Made by a program: the position numbers and the translations under genes
Part shown: positions 7,306-16,680 of the stretch, piece after piece
Numbering within the stretch: the stretch's first letter is position 1
How the letters are laid out: each line of letters begins with the position of its first letter
NCBI RefSeq assembly: GCF_001644015.1
Contig: NZ_LUUI01000098.1
Span: 40,662 to 104,661, forward strand
Source of the DNA: Methylomonas lenta
GTDB lineage: Bacteria > Pseudomonadota > Gammaproteobacteria > Methylococcales > Methylomonadaceae
Direction: 5' to 3'
Length of the DNA: 64,000 nucleotides
Notes under the pieces: model-generated
The model's input: only the letters and a program-made list of their open reading frames with translations
Databases searched by the model: none
Told to the model about the DNA's origin: nothing

Positions 7306-9852
7306 TTAAGCATAAGAAGCATTTATTGCGTATTTGATATTTTCGTTGGTCTGGATAGCAAGTTGCTCAAATTCTAGTAAGGGTAACGGTCTGCTAAAGA
7401 GATAGCCCTGAAAGGCATCGCAGCCAATGGACTCCAGACACTGCCGTTGTTCTTGGGTTTCCACGCCTTCAGCGATGACATTTAGCCCCAGATTGTGCCC
7501 CATGCCAATAATTGTCTGCGCTATGATGGCGTCATTCCGGTCGACGATAATGTCGCGCACAAAGCTCTGATCTATCTTGAGTTGACTAAGTGGCAGTTTT
7601 TTTAGGTAGCTTAAACATGAATAGCCGGTACCAAAATCGTCCATTGAGAATTGGATGCCTAACCGTTTTAGTTTGTGCATTTTTTCAATGGTGTCCGCAA
7701 CATTATCTAATACTAGGCTTTCAGTCAGCTCTAATTTTAGTTTTGTCGGATTGGCACCCGAATTTAGGATTATTGCACTCACCCGTTCAACGAAATCGGC
7801 TTGACGGAATTGTCGCGCGCTGACATTGACCGCAAGATATAGATTCTGACTGATTGGATGTTCAGACCATATTTTTAGTTGTTCGCACACTGTTTGTAAT
7901 ATCCAATAACCGATGGGCAGTATCAAACCGGTCTCTTCAGCTATGGGAATGAATTCGGCGGGTGATATGCTTCCTCTATGAGAATGAGTCCAGCGTAGCA
8001 ATACTTCCGCGCCAAAAATTTGGTTGTTTTTATCCTGCTGTGCTTGATAATGCAGGCTTAGTTGATCTAGTTCTTGAGCATGCCGCAGATCGGACTCCAG
8101 CGTCAATCGTGACTCCATTAATGCCTGCATTTCAGGATCAAAAAAACGCAAAGTATTACGCCCCGCGTCTTTGGCCTGATATAAAGCTGCATCGGCACGT
8201 TTAAGTGTTTCATCAAACGAATTCTTTTGCTCATTGAACATGCTAATGCCGATGCTTATCGAATTATGGTGTTCTCTATTGTTCAATTGCACGCTTGTAT
8301 TGACGGCATTGAGGATTTTTTGAGCAATTTCTTCTACATGGACTAGCGCCATTCTTTCTATGTGGCCCAGATTTTCAAGTAAGATAATGAATTCGTCACC
8401 GCCGAGGCGAGCAACTGTATCGCCAATGCGAACGGATTGCTCAAGTTGTTTGGCAATATAAATCAGTAATTGATCGCCAACATGGTGACCCATGGTGTCG
8501 TTAACAGTTTTAAAATGATCCACATCTATAATCAAAACGGCACCGTAATGATGATGACGGCTACAATTTTTTAAACACTGTTGCAGCCTGTCTTGCAATA
8601 AGCGCCGATTGGGAAGATCGGTCAGAGGGTCATAAAAAGCCAAACGGTGGATTGCCGCTTGGGCTTCCTTATGCTGGCTGATATCGGTAAAAGCAGCAAC
8701 ATAATTACAAGCGCGTCCATCCGCTCCCGTTACAGCGTTAATTGTTAACCATTTGGGGTAGATATCGCCGTTTTTGCGTCTATCCCACACTTCACCTTGC
8801 CAAAACTTTTCACGTTTTAGCGTTGCCCACATATTCTGGTAAAACTCCTTGCTATGACGGCCAGATTTTAATATCGAGGGTTTTTTACCGATAACGTCTT
8901 TCGGTTGATAGCCGGTAAGTCGGGTAAAGGCTTTGTTGACTCTCAGGATAAAATTGTCCTCATCGGTAATCATAATTCCTTCCTGAGTTTCGATGGCGGC
9001 CTCAGCTATACGTAACTGGTACTCTGCCTGACGGATGTTGCTGATATCTCTGCAAATGACAACCATGGCTTTAGGTTGACCATTTTTATGAAAAATGGGC
9101 GTTTTGCGTATTTCAATATCGATCAAACGTCCTTCATCATTGACGATTTGATCCTCCAGCATGATCAAATGCCCAGCCTGCCAAATATAATCTTCATTCT
9201 GGAAAAATTTTGTATGCATTTCCAGTATATCTGACTGTTGGCTAGCCAGTTCATGATGGGTCTTGCCTTGCCATTCAGCGTTATTCAATCTGAAAAGATG
9301 TATGGCATGTTCGTTGGCGATCAACAATCGACCCTTGTCGTCCTTGAATAATATGGCATCGGGAATTGCCTCGATGAGGCTCATCAGTTTTTGACTCAGG
9401 GCTATTAATCTATTTTCGCTATCCTGTAATTTCGACTGAATCTTATTCCTAGCTGAAATTTCGTCTTGCAGTTGCTGATGACTGGGTAACTTTAGAGCAA
9501 TTGGCATCAGTTTAATCAAGAACCCAGCAGCCGTTACCGAGATTGTAGCCGTTAAGACTTTGATAACCGCATCTATCCAATAAAATGGTAGCCATATAAG
9601 GATGATGGACATCAAATGACTGGTTCCGCAGGCCAGGATAAATGCACTGAACATCAGATAGATGCTGCGGAATTTTAAATCGTTGCGGTGCTTTACAAAA
9701 TAAGCCAAAGTAGCTGCGATGGTAAAATAGGCCAGGGTGATAAGTGCGTCAGAAATGACATAAGACCAAAGTAGTCCCGGGGTCCATTTGATACAAAACC
9801 CGTGTGGAATCATTCCGCTAACGCTGAAGGCATTTAAGAAAGATACGTTCAT
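7306..9852 (-). CDS. Ethylene-receptor-type membrane domain fused to PAS-PAS-GGDEF-EAL
   Basis: An 848-residue c-di-GMP enzyme. Residues 28-118 form three membrane segments matching the ethylene-binding domain of plant ETR1 and cyanobacterial Slr1212. Aligned with ETR1, Asp35, Tyr42, Ile45, Ile72, Cys75 and His79 stand at the positions of Asp25, Tyr32, Ile35, Ile62, Cys65 and His69, the last two being the copper ligands. ETR1 Pro36 is Ala46 here. A linker, two PAS domains (about 155-275 and 278-395), GGDEF (RLGGDEFIILLE, intact) and EAL follow. The EAL signature is EVLLRW, with DDFGTGYS and EGVETQEQ kept. Both catalytic halves look usable, so net activity is open. Ligand is inferred. Confidence 0.88.
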   Translation of the reverse strand: MNVSFLNAFSVSGMIPHGFCIKWTPGLLWSYVISDALITLAYFTIAATLAYFVKHRNDLKFRSIYLMFSAFILACGTSHLMSIILIWLPFYWIDAVIKVLTATISVTAAGFLIKLMPIALKLPSHQQLQDEISARNKIQSKLQDSENRLIALSQKLMSLIEAIPDAILFKDDKGRLLIANEHAIHLFRLNNAEWQGKTHHELASQQSDILEMHTKFFQNEDYIWQAGHLIMLEDQIVNDEGRLIDIEIRKTPIFHKNGQPKAMVVICRDISNIRQAEYQLRIAEAAIETQEGIMITDEDNFILRVNKAFTRLTGYQPKDVIGKKPSILKSGRHSKEFYQNMWATLKREKFWQGEVWDRRKNGDIYPKWLTINAVTGADGRACNYVAAFTDISQHKEAQAAIHRLAFYDPLTDLPNRRLLQDRLQQCLKNCSRHHHYGAVLIIDVDHFKTVNDTMGHHVGDQLLIYIAKQLEQSVRIGDTVARLGGDEFIILLENLGHIERMALVHVEEIAQKILNAVNTSVQLNNREHHNSISIGISMFNEQKNSFDETLKRADAALYQAKDAGRNTLRFFDPEMQALMESRLTLESDLRHAQELDQLSLHYQAQQDKNNQIFGAEVLLRWTHSHRGSISPAEFIPIAEETGLILPIGYWILQTVCEQLKIWSEHPISQNLYLAVNVSARQFRQADFVERVSAIILNSGANPTKLKLELTESLVLDNVADTIEKMHKLKRLGIQFSMDDFGTGYSCLSYLKKLPLSQLKIDQSFVRDIIVDRNDAIIAQTIIGMGHNLGLNVIAEGVETQEQRQCLESIGCDAFQGYLFSRPLPLLEFEQLAIQTNENIKYAINASYA

Positions 9853-10101
9853 TCTTTAAGTCTCTGTTAGTATATTAACCTATGTTTATATGGAGCCGAT
9901 AATCAGGAGCTTAGTGCCGTTTATTCTTACAGCGTTGATTAGGACTTGCTAATTTTTTCATAAGTGAGTACCCGGTACGGCAAGGCTGTGGGTCTTCATC
10001 ATAGGTGAATATCGTGGCGCTGAGAATCAGACGATTCGACAGTGAAAGTAAGATATTACAGACAAGCGTGTAGGAATATCCCTACACTGAAAGAATGATA
10101 C

Positions 10102-10731
10102 TTACTGTTTCAAGTCTTGTGCATCGTAGTAGCGGATCAATTCGGCATTATTGTTGAGTTCCAGCTTTTCAAACAGGCGCGCTTTATGGGTGCTGACGGT
10201 CTTGTTGCTGATGGCTAGTTCATGGCCGATTTCATTGACGCTTTTGCCACTGGCAAGTAATTGCAATATTTGCATTTCGCGCACGGAAAGCTTCTCGTAC
10301 AGACTCTTTTGCTGAGAATTATCACTCTCGAAAACTAATTTTTCCGCCGTTTTCGGGTCTATGTAACGCCCTCCATTAGCGACTTTGCGAATGGCAAGCA
10401 GCAATGTTTCAGGATCGTTATCTTTGGTGAGATAGCCGGATGCCCCCGCTTTTAAAGAGCGAGAGATCGTCTGCAATTCGTTATGCATGCTTAGAACAAG
10501 AACGGGCAAATCAACATAGAGCGTCCGCAATTGGCTGATTAAATCTATTCCGCCGCCGGGCATGGTCAAATCCAGCAGAACCAGCTTAATATCGATTTCC
10601 TGCAGCAGATCAAGCAATTCTTGACCTGTCTGGGCTTCGGCTGCAACCACAATATCTTCTGTAAGGGTAAATAGTTGTTTCAGTCCTCCGCGCATAATGG
10701 CGTGATCGTCTGCAAGAATAATGCTGATCAT
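10102..10731 (-). CDS. NarL/FixJ-family response regulator
   Basis: A 209-residue regulator. The receiver domain has DD at residues 8-9, phospho-acceptor Asp54 in VLLDLTMPG and Lys103 in GYLTKDND. The C-terminal LuxR-type helix-turn-helix contains LSVREMQILQLLASGKSVNE and KTVSTHKARLFEKL, closest in style to UvrY/GacA. The start codon overlaps the kinase stop by one base (TAATG), so the two are translationally coupled and form a two-component pair. Just downstream, at 10068-10087, is a 7-bp stem (GTGTAGG/CCTACAC) without a T-run that may end the message. Targets cannot be read from the sequence. Confidence 0.93.
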   Translation of the reverse strand: MISIILADDHAIMRGGLKQLFTLTEDIVVAAEAQTGQELLDLLQEIDIKLVLLDLTMPGGGIDLISQLRTLYVDLPVLVLSMHNELQTISRSLKAGASGYLTKDNDPETLLLAIRKVANGGRYIDPKTAEKLVFESDNSQQKSLYEKLSVREMQILQLLASGKSVNEIGHELAISNKTVSTHKARLFEKLELNNNAELIRYYDAQDLKQ

Positions 10732-13700
10732 TATGGCTCTATTATTGGATTGGTTGGGATACGCACTTGAATCAAGGTGCCGTTACCCGATGCACTGTCT
10801 ATAGTGGCATCTCCGCCTAACATGAGGGCGCGTTCCTGTATGCCTATCAGGCCAAAGGATTTGGTTTTTGTACGCACAGATGGATCAAAGCCTTTGCCGT
10901 TGTCATGAATTTTCAGCACATAATAATCAGGATTAGCTGCGATAGAAATTATCACCCGGCTTGCGGCCGAGTGCCGTAATACATTGGTTAAAGACTCCTG
11001 AGTAATACGAAAAACCACGATAGAGCTATCTTCATTCAAATTAACAGGCGTTTTTGGCAGGTGCAGTTCACATTCTATGCCGGATTGTTTGGAAAAATCC
11101 GAAACTAACCATTCCAATGCCGATGCGATGCCCATTTCGAGTACCGGTGGACGTAATGCGGTAGCCACGTCCCGGGTAACTTGTATCGTCTTGTCCAATA
11201 ATTCCATGATGCTATGTATCTGTTCCAGGAGTTGCTTATTGTTGTCGGCAAACTTAATCCGCAGTAACGAAATCTGCATGCGCAAAGCGCTGAGCATCTG
11301 GCCCAGTTCATCATGTACTTCCAGAGCGATGCGTTTACGTTCATCTTCTTTAGCTTTTTCGCAGCTGGCAGCAAGTTGGCGTATTTGCAAGCGAGAGTAT
11401 TCTAGGTTCTGTTCTACCACCTTGAGTTCGGTAATGTCCTGAACGGTACCTAAGCCACGCAATAACTGGCCATCATCGGATAATATAAGTTCAGCACATT
11501 CCCTTAACCATTTAATTTTGCCATTTACTAAAATACGATGTTGGATATCATATCGTTCTCCTTGTTTAGCAGCCTGCCATGCCTTATCTACCGCGGCTTG
11601 GTCTTCCGGATAAATGAGGGCTAAAAAGTCTTGATAGGCTAGCGGTTTATCGATAGGAATTTCAAAAATCCGATAGCACTCGTCCGACCATTCAATAATA
11701 TTGTTGACGATATCGATCGACCAGCTTCCCAGGAGTGCCTGGGTTTGGGCTTGGGCTAGATGAGCCTTTTTTTCGCGCAGGGCTGTTTCAATTTGTTTGA
11801 ATGGGGTGATGTCTATATTAATCCCGACGATTTTATCTAATTCGCCATTGTCGTTGTAACCCGCAATCGCAGCCGCCTGAATGTAACGTAACACCCCATC
11901 GTTCTGACGATGGATACGGAATTCCCAGTGTATCTCATGTGTTGCACCCATTAATTGGCGAAGTTTAGAGGTTGTTTTGGGTATATCCTCTCGGAAAACC
12001 AATTTTGCCCAGGTTTGATAATCGATGGAGGACTGTTTGGGGAGGCCGAAAATTTCGTAGTTTTGGTCATCCCATTTAGCTAAGCCCGTGTTTATATCCC
12101 ATTCGCAGATACCGATAGCGGCTGCTTTGCAGGCAAGTCGCAGGCGCTCGCTATAATGACTCAATTGTATTTCTGCTAATTTGCGTTGCGTTATATCGTG
12201 AGCAGTCCCTTTGGATACTAATGCGTTACCCTGGTCATCGTAGATGGTTTCGCAGCATTCATTTATCCATTTGATACGTCCATCTGGCATTAACAATCGA
12301 TGCGTAATTTCGTAAGGCCCACGATTTTCCAAAGATTTTGTGTATGCCTGATGGACCGAATCCTGATCATCCGGATGAACGTATTCGAGAAAGGCTTCAT
12401 AAGAAGCATCGAATTCTGATTTGTCGATCTCAAAGATACGAAATATTTCATCTGACCAAAAAAGCCTCTTGCTTTTTAGATCAAGTTCCCAGCTGCCCAA
12501 CTGTGCTATCCGTTGTGCTTCGTTAAGCCTTCTGACGCTGGTATGCACTAACTCCTGTGCATGATGTGTTTCCGTAATATCCTCACCGATGCTGACAACA
12601 AACTCAACTTTGCCGCTTTCATCAAATAACAATGTATTCGACCAATCGATTAAACGTTGGACACCATTTTTGGCTGTCCAAAAGTTTCTGTAGGTGGCGC
12701 GGGATGATATCGGATTATTAATTAATGCCTTAAAAGCATTCAGATAAACCGTTTCCCGTTCTTCAGGTACCAGAAACAAATCCCATACAAAGCGGCCTTC
12801 TACTTCTTTGAAGGAATATTGCGTTGCTTCTTCACACGCATGGTTAAATCGACAAATACGGCCATCTTTATCAAGTACGACTATAAGAGCGCCAGCATTC
12901 TCCAAGACGGCATTTAGAAAGTCTCGCTGTCGTTGTAGCTGCTGGTCAACACGTTTTCTTTCAGTGATATCTATCGCTACGCCATAGATGCCAGTGATTT
13001 TTCCGGTGAGATCCCGTTTGACCTGCCCGCGTGCTATGATTTTTTTGATAGTGCCATTTGAGTGAATGGCATCCAGATCCAGCTCGTAAGCTTGCCCGGT
13101 GTTGAGCGCAGTTTGGACGGCTGCGTTCAACTGTGAATAACTCTCAGGGGTATAAATTTTGCTGTGATTTGCATAATTGGGTGGCGGCGTATTTTGATTC
13201 AGGCCGAAAATACGGTAGAGCTGGTTTGACCAATGCACGTTGTCATTAATCGCATCCCACGACCAACTGCCAATATTGGCAAGACTCTGATAGTCTTCAA
13301 GTTGACTCGTTAACAAACGCAATTCGTTCGGTAAATGTTTTTGCTGGGAAATATCGATAAATTCTACTAACCATCCCAGTAAGTTCGCATTCTGGTCAAG
13401 CAAAGGTCGGACGCTAGCACTGACAGGTGTGCCTGTTCCATCCGGACGTTTGATATGCAACTCGATAGAGCTGGGGATCTCTTCGCTAACTGTGCTGAAC
13501 AATGGCAGATTAGTAATCCGGCAGGTGCTAATGCCATCAGTGGAAATTATACCGTACTGTATGCCATATTCTTGGGGAAATGGTTTGGTAAGATCAATTC
13601 CATGCAGCAATGTCGCCGCTTTATTTTGAAAGATTACCTCAAGGGAAAAATCAACCACCACAACGGCATTTGCAATGTTATTGATTACTCCGTACACCAG

Positions 13701-13748
13701 ATTGAGCTCATCTTCGAGTGTTTTTAATTTGAATCTTTTTATTGGCAT
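10731..13748 (-). CDS. Cytosolic six-PAS sensor histidine kinase (NarX/HisKA_3 type)
   Basis: A 1,005-residue kinase with no membrane segment. About 770 residues form six PAS/PAC units. Four of them share the pattern GSW..D....WS(D/N)..YRIF(G/E) and look like internal duplications (near residues 160, 410, 535 and 665). The kinase core has ERKRIALEVHDELGQ (His812, HisKA_3), then a HATPase with NVLRHSAAS (N box) and HDNGKGFD (G1). A very short HATPase C-terminus is normal for this class. It pairs with the downstream NarL-type regulator. PAS domains of this type can bind haem, FAD or small ligands, but no cofactor motif is obvious. Confidence 0.93.
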   Translation of the reverse strand: MPIKRFKLKTLEDELNLVYGVINNIANAVVVVDFSLEVIFQNKAATLLHGIDLTKPFPQEYGIQYGIISTDGISTCRITNLPLFSTVSEEIPSSIELHIKRPDGTGTPVSASVRPLLDQNANLLGWLVEFIDISQQKHLPNELRLLTSQLEDYQSLANIGSWSWDAINDNVHWSNQLYRIFGLNQNTPPPNYANHSKIYTPESYSQLNAAVQTALNTGQAYELDLDAIHSNGTIKKIIARGQVKRDLTGKITGIYGVAIDITERKRVDQQLQRQRDFLNAVLENAGALIVVLDKDGRICRFNHACEEATQYSFKEVEGRFVWDLFLVPEERETVYLNAFKALINNPISSRATYRNFWTAKNGVQRLIDWSNTLLFDESGKVEFVVSIGEDITETHHAQELVHTSVRRLNEAQRIAQLGSWELDLKSKRLFWSDEIFRIFEIDKSEFDASYEAFLEYVHPDDQDSVHQAYTKSLENRGPYEITHRLLMPDGRIKWINECCETIYDDQGNALVSKGTAHDITQRKLAEIQLSHYSERLRLACKAAAIGICEWDINTGLAKWDDQNYEIFGLPKQSSIDYQTWAKLVFREDIPKTTSKLRQLMGATHEIHWEFRIHRQNDGVLRYIQAAAIAGYNDNGELDKIVGINIDITPFKQIETALREKKAHLAQAQTQALLGSWSIDIVNNIIEWSDECYRIFEIPIDKPLAYQDFLALIYPEDQAAVDKAWQAAKQGERYDIQHRILVNGKIKWLRECAELILSDDGQLLRGLGTVQDITELKVVEQNLEYSRLQIRQLAASCEKAKEDERKRIALEVHDELGQMLSALRMQISLLRIKFADNNKQLLEQIHSIMELLDKTIQVTRDVATALRPPVLEMGIASALEWLVSDFSKQSGIECELHLPKTPVNLNEDSSIVVFRITQESLTNVLRHSAASRVIISIAANPDYYVLKIHDNGKGFDPSVRTKTKSFGLIGIQERALMLGGDATIDSASGNGTLIQVRIPTNPIIEP

Positions 13749-13790
13749 CTTGAGATTTCCAAAGTGGTTTTATTCAAGGAGTAATTAAGG

Positions 13791-13942
13791 TAACTGAGGT
13801 TTCCCAATTATTGTTAAGCGTAACCTGCACAGTTGGTGCTGGTCAGCGATTTATTGCAGGGTTTTCGATATGTATAGCAAGCCCTACTTTAATTCGTTTC
13901 CCTTTATACGGCACTGACAAAAAAACTGGGAAACTTCAGTTA
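13791..13942 (+). repeat. MITE-like element with 16-bp terminal inverted repeats
   Basis: TAACTGAGGTTTCCCA at 13791-13806 and TGGGAAACTTCAGTTA at 13927-13942 are inverted copies with one mismatch, bounding 152 bp that contain no open gene. Size, non-coding content and position between an intact gene and an istB remnant fit a non-autonomous miniature transposable element. No clear target duplication could be fixed. The rest of 13749-14236 shows only scattered AT-rich sequence and IS21-type end repeats. Confidence 0.5.
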
Positions 13943-14190
13943 AGATAATACCATCCCAATTCTTGGATCAAATAAAGTTTACCTAAATCTGTGACTTCAT
14001 ATGTTACCAGCCCTTTTATTCGCCAAAGTATTCCAAAATTGGCTAATTTAAAAGCTCGTCTCAGGCAATCGAGTTTAATGGCTAGAAATTCAGCAAATTA
14101 GGCGCTTAACAATAAAGCCATAAGGCGCATATGTTGTGCGATGGTTGGACAGCAACTTAAGTTGGAGAAAGTCCATCCACAGCCTTGAAA

Positions 14191-14229
14191 AGTTTCCAGT
14201 AAAGAGCGTCGAATAGTTTCCAGTTAAAG
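14191..14229 (+). repeat. IS21-type end repeats
   Basis: AGTTTCCAGTAAAG at 14191-14204 is repeated as AGTTTCCAGTTAAAG at 14215-14229. Multiple short direct repeats of this kind are typical of the termini of IS21-family elements, and the istB remnant begins 8 bp further on. Confidence 0.45.
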
Positions 14230-14236
14230 TGTATGG

Positions 14237-14430
14237 TTATTGGTTTTCCACCGCCTTTTTTCGTGGTTTAAATCGATAGGAATCTTTGCCTGTTTCCAGG
14301 AGTTACAGTGATGAGTGATGCGGTCGAGAAGCCCCATGGTCATTCTGGTATCGCAGAACATGTGTATCCGCACTGCAACGTTGAGATTGCTGGTGACAAT
14401 CAAGGATGTTTTTTCATGCAAAAGGCTGAT
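14237..14430 (-). pseudogene. Second IS21 istB remnant (C-terminal end)
   Basis: The minus strand gives EKTSLIVTSNL, then DTRMTMGLLDRITHHC, then after a one-base frame change LLETGKDSYRFKPRKKAVEN and stop. This is the end of an IstB ATPase (TSLIVTTNL...ARMTMALLDRLTHHC...TGNxSYRF). The segment between the first two blocks is out of frame and the N-terminal two-thirds are missing. It is less decayed than, and different in sequence from, the copy at 4549-5022, so the two come from different elements. The region 14431-14656 holds no recognisable gene. Confidence 0.7.
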
Positions 14431-14656
14431 GGGAGGAAATAGAAATGCCCGCCCGGATATTGGAAATGGTCATTAGTCATGGCTGGATTGCGGTTGTCGT
14501 TTAAGACTTGTCCGTTATGGTCTTGAAACGTGTGCTGATTTTGCGCGTAAACAATGGCGATAGATGAATTGGTTTGACCATCCGCCATTGATAAGCGTTA
14601 GTTTTTCTCTAGCTTTTCAATGCTTGGGGGTATTTCAGCTTTATCAAAATATAGGC

Positions 14657-15361
14657 TTAAAAGTTAACATTGATATTCGTCATCCAAATATGGTTATATA
14701 AATCAGCTGCGCCGTAATTATTTACATACTGGAATTGATAGCCAGTATCAACATTTAACTGCGGCATCAGTTTGTAGCCAACTCCAATATAACTGCGATT
14801 TTGATTAATGCCGGTTTGTACCGAATGGGATCTTGGGCCTTGATCAATTGAATTGAAATAAACAAACAATTCGTCGATGGCTATCAGATAAGCTTTGGTT
14901 TCCGGTATCGAGTACATAAATCGGACCCGATGCCGCATACGATGACCAACATCCCCCTCATCTGCGAAGAATCGCTGCTCGAGACGAAAACGATATTGAA
15001 AATTCAATTGCGAGGTCCAGTCATCGATCCATTGCAACTGTTCCATGATGTCATTGGTTGCCTGTTCAAAATCGGTTTTGTCGTTATATTCTCCTTGCCA
15101 TGTATAGCCTGCCCACAGTTGCAGTTGCTTGGTTAACTTATACCCGAGTAATGGTCTAACGATGATCTGGCTAAAATCAGAATTGTCATTTTTGGTACGG
15201 GGCGCCAATTCCAAAAAGGCCAAATAGCGACTACCACCAAAGTCTGTTTGGTAGGTATTGCTGATCCAAATACTTGAATCATTTTTAGCCGGCTCAGCGT
15301 AAGTCGGCAGGGTTGATAGCACTCCGGCAAGCAAAAAAAAAGATTTTAATTTATTTAGCAA
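14657..15361 (-). CDS. DUF2490 outer-membrane beta-barrel protein
   Basis: A 234-residue exported protein. Residues 1-22 are a signal peptide with likely cleavage after TYA. The mature part is built of alternating aromatic/polar strands, with the DUF2490 hallmarks WISNTYQTDFGGSRYLAFLE, RPLLGYKL, RLEQRFF, RHRVRFMY and the C-terminal strand MTNINVNF ending in Phe, as required for BAM-dependent barrel insertion. The family has no firm function. Monocistronic. Confidence 0.8.
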   Translation of the reverse strand: MLNKLKSFFLLAGVLSTLPTYAEPAKNDSSIWISNTYQTDFGGSRYLAFLELAPRTKNDNSDFSQIIVRPLLGYKLTKQLQLWAGYTWQGEYNDKTDFEQATNDIMEQLQWIDDWTSQLNFQYRFRLEQRFFADEGDVGHRMRHRVRFMYSIPETKAYLIAIDELFVYFNSIDQGPRSHSVQTGINQNRSYIGVGYKLMPQLNVDTGYQFQYVNNYGAADLYNHIWMTNINVNF

Positions 15362-15664
15362 GGTTTTTCGCCATAATCAAGTTTTAGTTTGGCAAATCAT
15401 GCCAAGGCAGCGGACAATTCTACAAGCAAATTTTAGAGTCTCAAAAAATTATCTATTTATTCCGCGTGATTTTAAAAATAATGCTTGATAAGGTTTTTCT
15501 CGAAAAATAGCAAAGTCATGACAAAATTTAGCTGGATTTTTTGAAGCTTTCAGATAAGCCTGATCGCCAGTTCGTTTGTCACACTTTGCTGTGAAATCAA
15601 TTGCTTTGGTATACTCAGCATCGCTGTTTAATGGCAAACGAATGACAATTCAAGGCTGGAAGTT

Positions 15665-16636
15665 ATGGCAGTTTTCAAACTGAAAATAATCGTGCACCCA
15701 TCTAGGGTTGATTTCCGGCATTGGATCAGGATATTGCTGATTAGCCTAATATTGTTTAGTCAAACTGGGCATACAGATGAGTGTCCGATACCCGATCTAT
15801 CCGAGACTGATGCTGTCGCCGGTTGGCAGTTCTTATCATCAATTAACGTATCGGGTGTATTTGATCAGGCGGTGTATTTAAATCATGGACAATATCAGGG
15901 GCAAGCCTGGCCTGATAGTCACTCTCGCCCCGAATTAAAATTGTGGCCAGAACTATTTGCCACTGGTGATCTTGATGGACAGGCCGGCGATGAGTTTGTT
16001 GGTTTATTGAGTGAAACAAGTGGCGGTAGTGGTGAGCGGGTTTATCTTGTGGCCGCTCAAATGGCTGGCAATTCAAAACAAGCCTGGCCTGCAGCTTTAT
16101 TAGGCGACAGAGTCAAGCTCAGAGCATTATGGATACGCGATAGGCAGATTATGCTGGATGTGATGGAGGCGAGCCCCGATCAACCCTTATGTTGTGGTAC
16201 TGAACTGAACCGGCAAATTTGGCGGCTCGATAATGACAAGTTGTCGTTAATGGAAAAACAGCACCAAGGTCAGTTATCCATCCAGTCATGGGCTGGCGCA
16301 CGCTGGTATTTGCTGGACCGGCCGGGTGATCGTTTGCAAGCAGTGCATCCCAGCTGTACTTATCTGAGCGTAGAGGGCAATCAGATAGTGTTTGAGGTGA
16401 GTGGGCGGCGCTATCTGGGTAAACTGACTGAGCATACGCCAGGCCGGATTAATATTTCCGATATTGTTTCAGACGAAGCTGGTAGTAATAATGCAATGGC
16501 ATTGCCTCAAGCTAGTCTGCTTAAACAATTGGCTTCGGTAAGCCAATATTCGTTTCGCGCGGGCCGTTTATTGTTAGTTGGCTTTGAAAATCAGCAGGTG
16601 CTTAGTTTTGAATTTGCCATTATGCCGGTCGAATAA
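15665..16636 (+). CDS. Unknown secreted or membrane-anchored protein
   Basis: A 323-residue protein that I do not recognise. A hydrophobic stretch at about residues 21-35 (IRILLISLILFSQTGHTDEC) after a basic N-terminus suggests a signal peptide or anchor. The mature part has paired cysteines (Cys39; CCGTEL near residue 180; Cys near 238) consistent with disulfides in the periplasm. The acidic stretch FATGDLDGQAGDEFVGLLS resembles the D-x-D-G-x-x-D calcium loops of FG-GAP/VCBS beta-propeller repeats, but only one such motif is clear. Convergent with tpm. Confidence 0.65.
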   Translation: MAVFKLKIIVHPSRVDFRHWIRILLISLILFSQTGHTDECPIPDLSETDAVAGWQFLSSINVSGVFDQAVYLNHGQYQGQAWPDSHSRPELKLWPELFATGDLDGQAGDEFVGLLSETSGGSGERVYLVAAQMAGNSKQAWPAALLGDRVKLRALWIRDRQIMLDVMEASPDQPLCCGTELNRQIWRLDNDKLSLMEKQHQGQLSIQSWAGARWYLLDRPGDRLQAVHPSCTYLSVEGNQIVFEVSGRRYLGKLTEHTPGRINISDIVSDEAGSNNAMALPQASLLKQLASVSQYSFRAGRLLLVGFENQQVLSFEFAIMPVE

Positions 16637-16680
16637 TGTTGGTTTAAAAGGCGAGTTCTGAAAGGCGTTGTAGCGCCGGA

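Noticed and set aside
14400-14588. 62-residue minus-strand frame
   Set aside because: It overlaps the istB remnant in another frame, lacks a ribosome-binding site and resembles no protein.
15449-15637. 62-residue minus-strand frame
   Set aside because: No signal, domain or good ribosome-binding site; it lies in the gap between divergent genes where promoters are expected.
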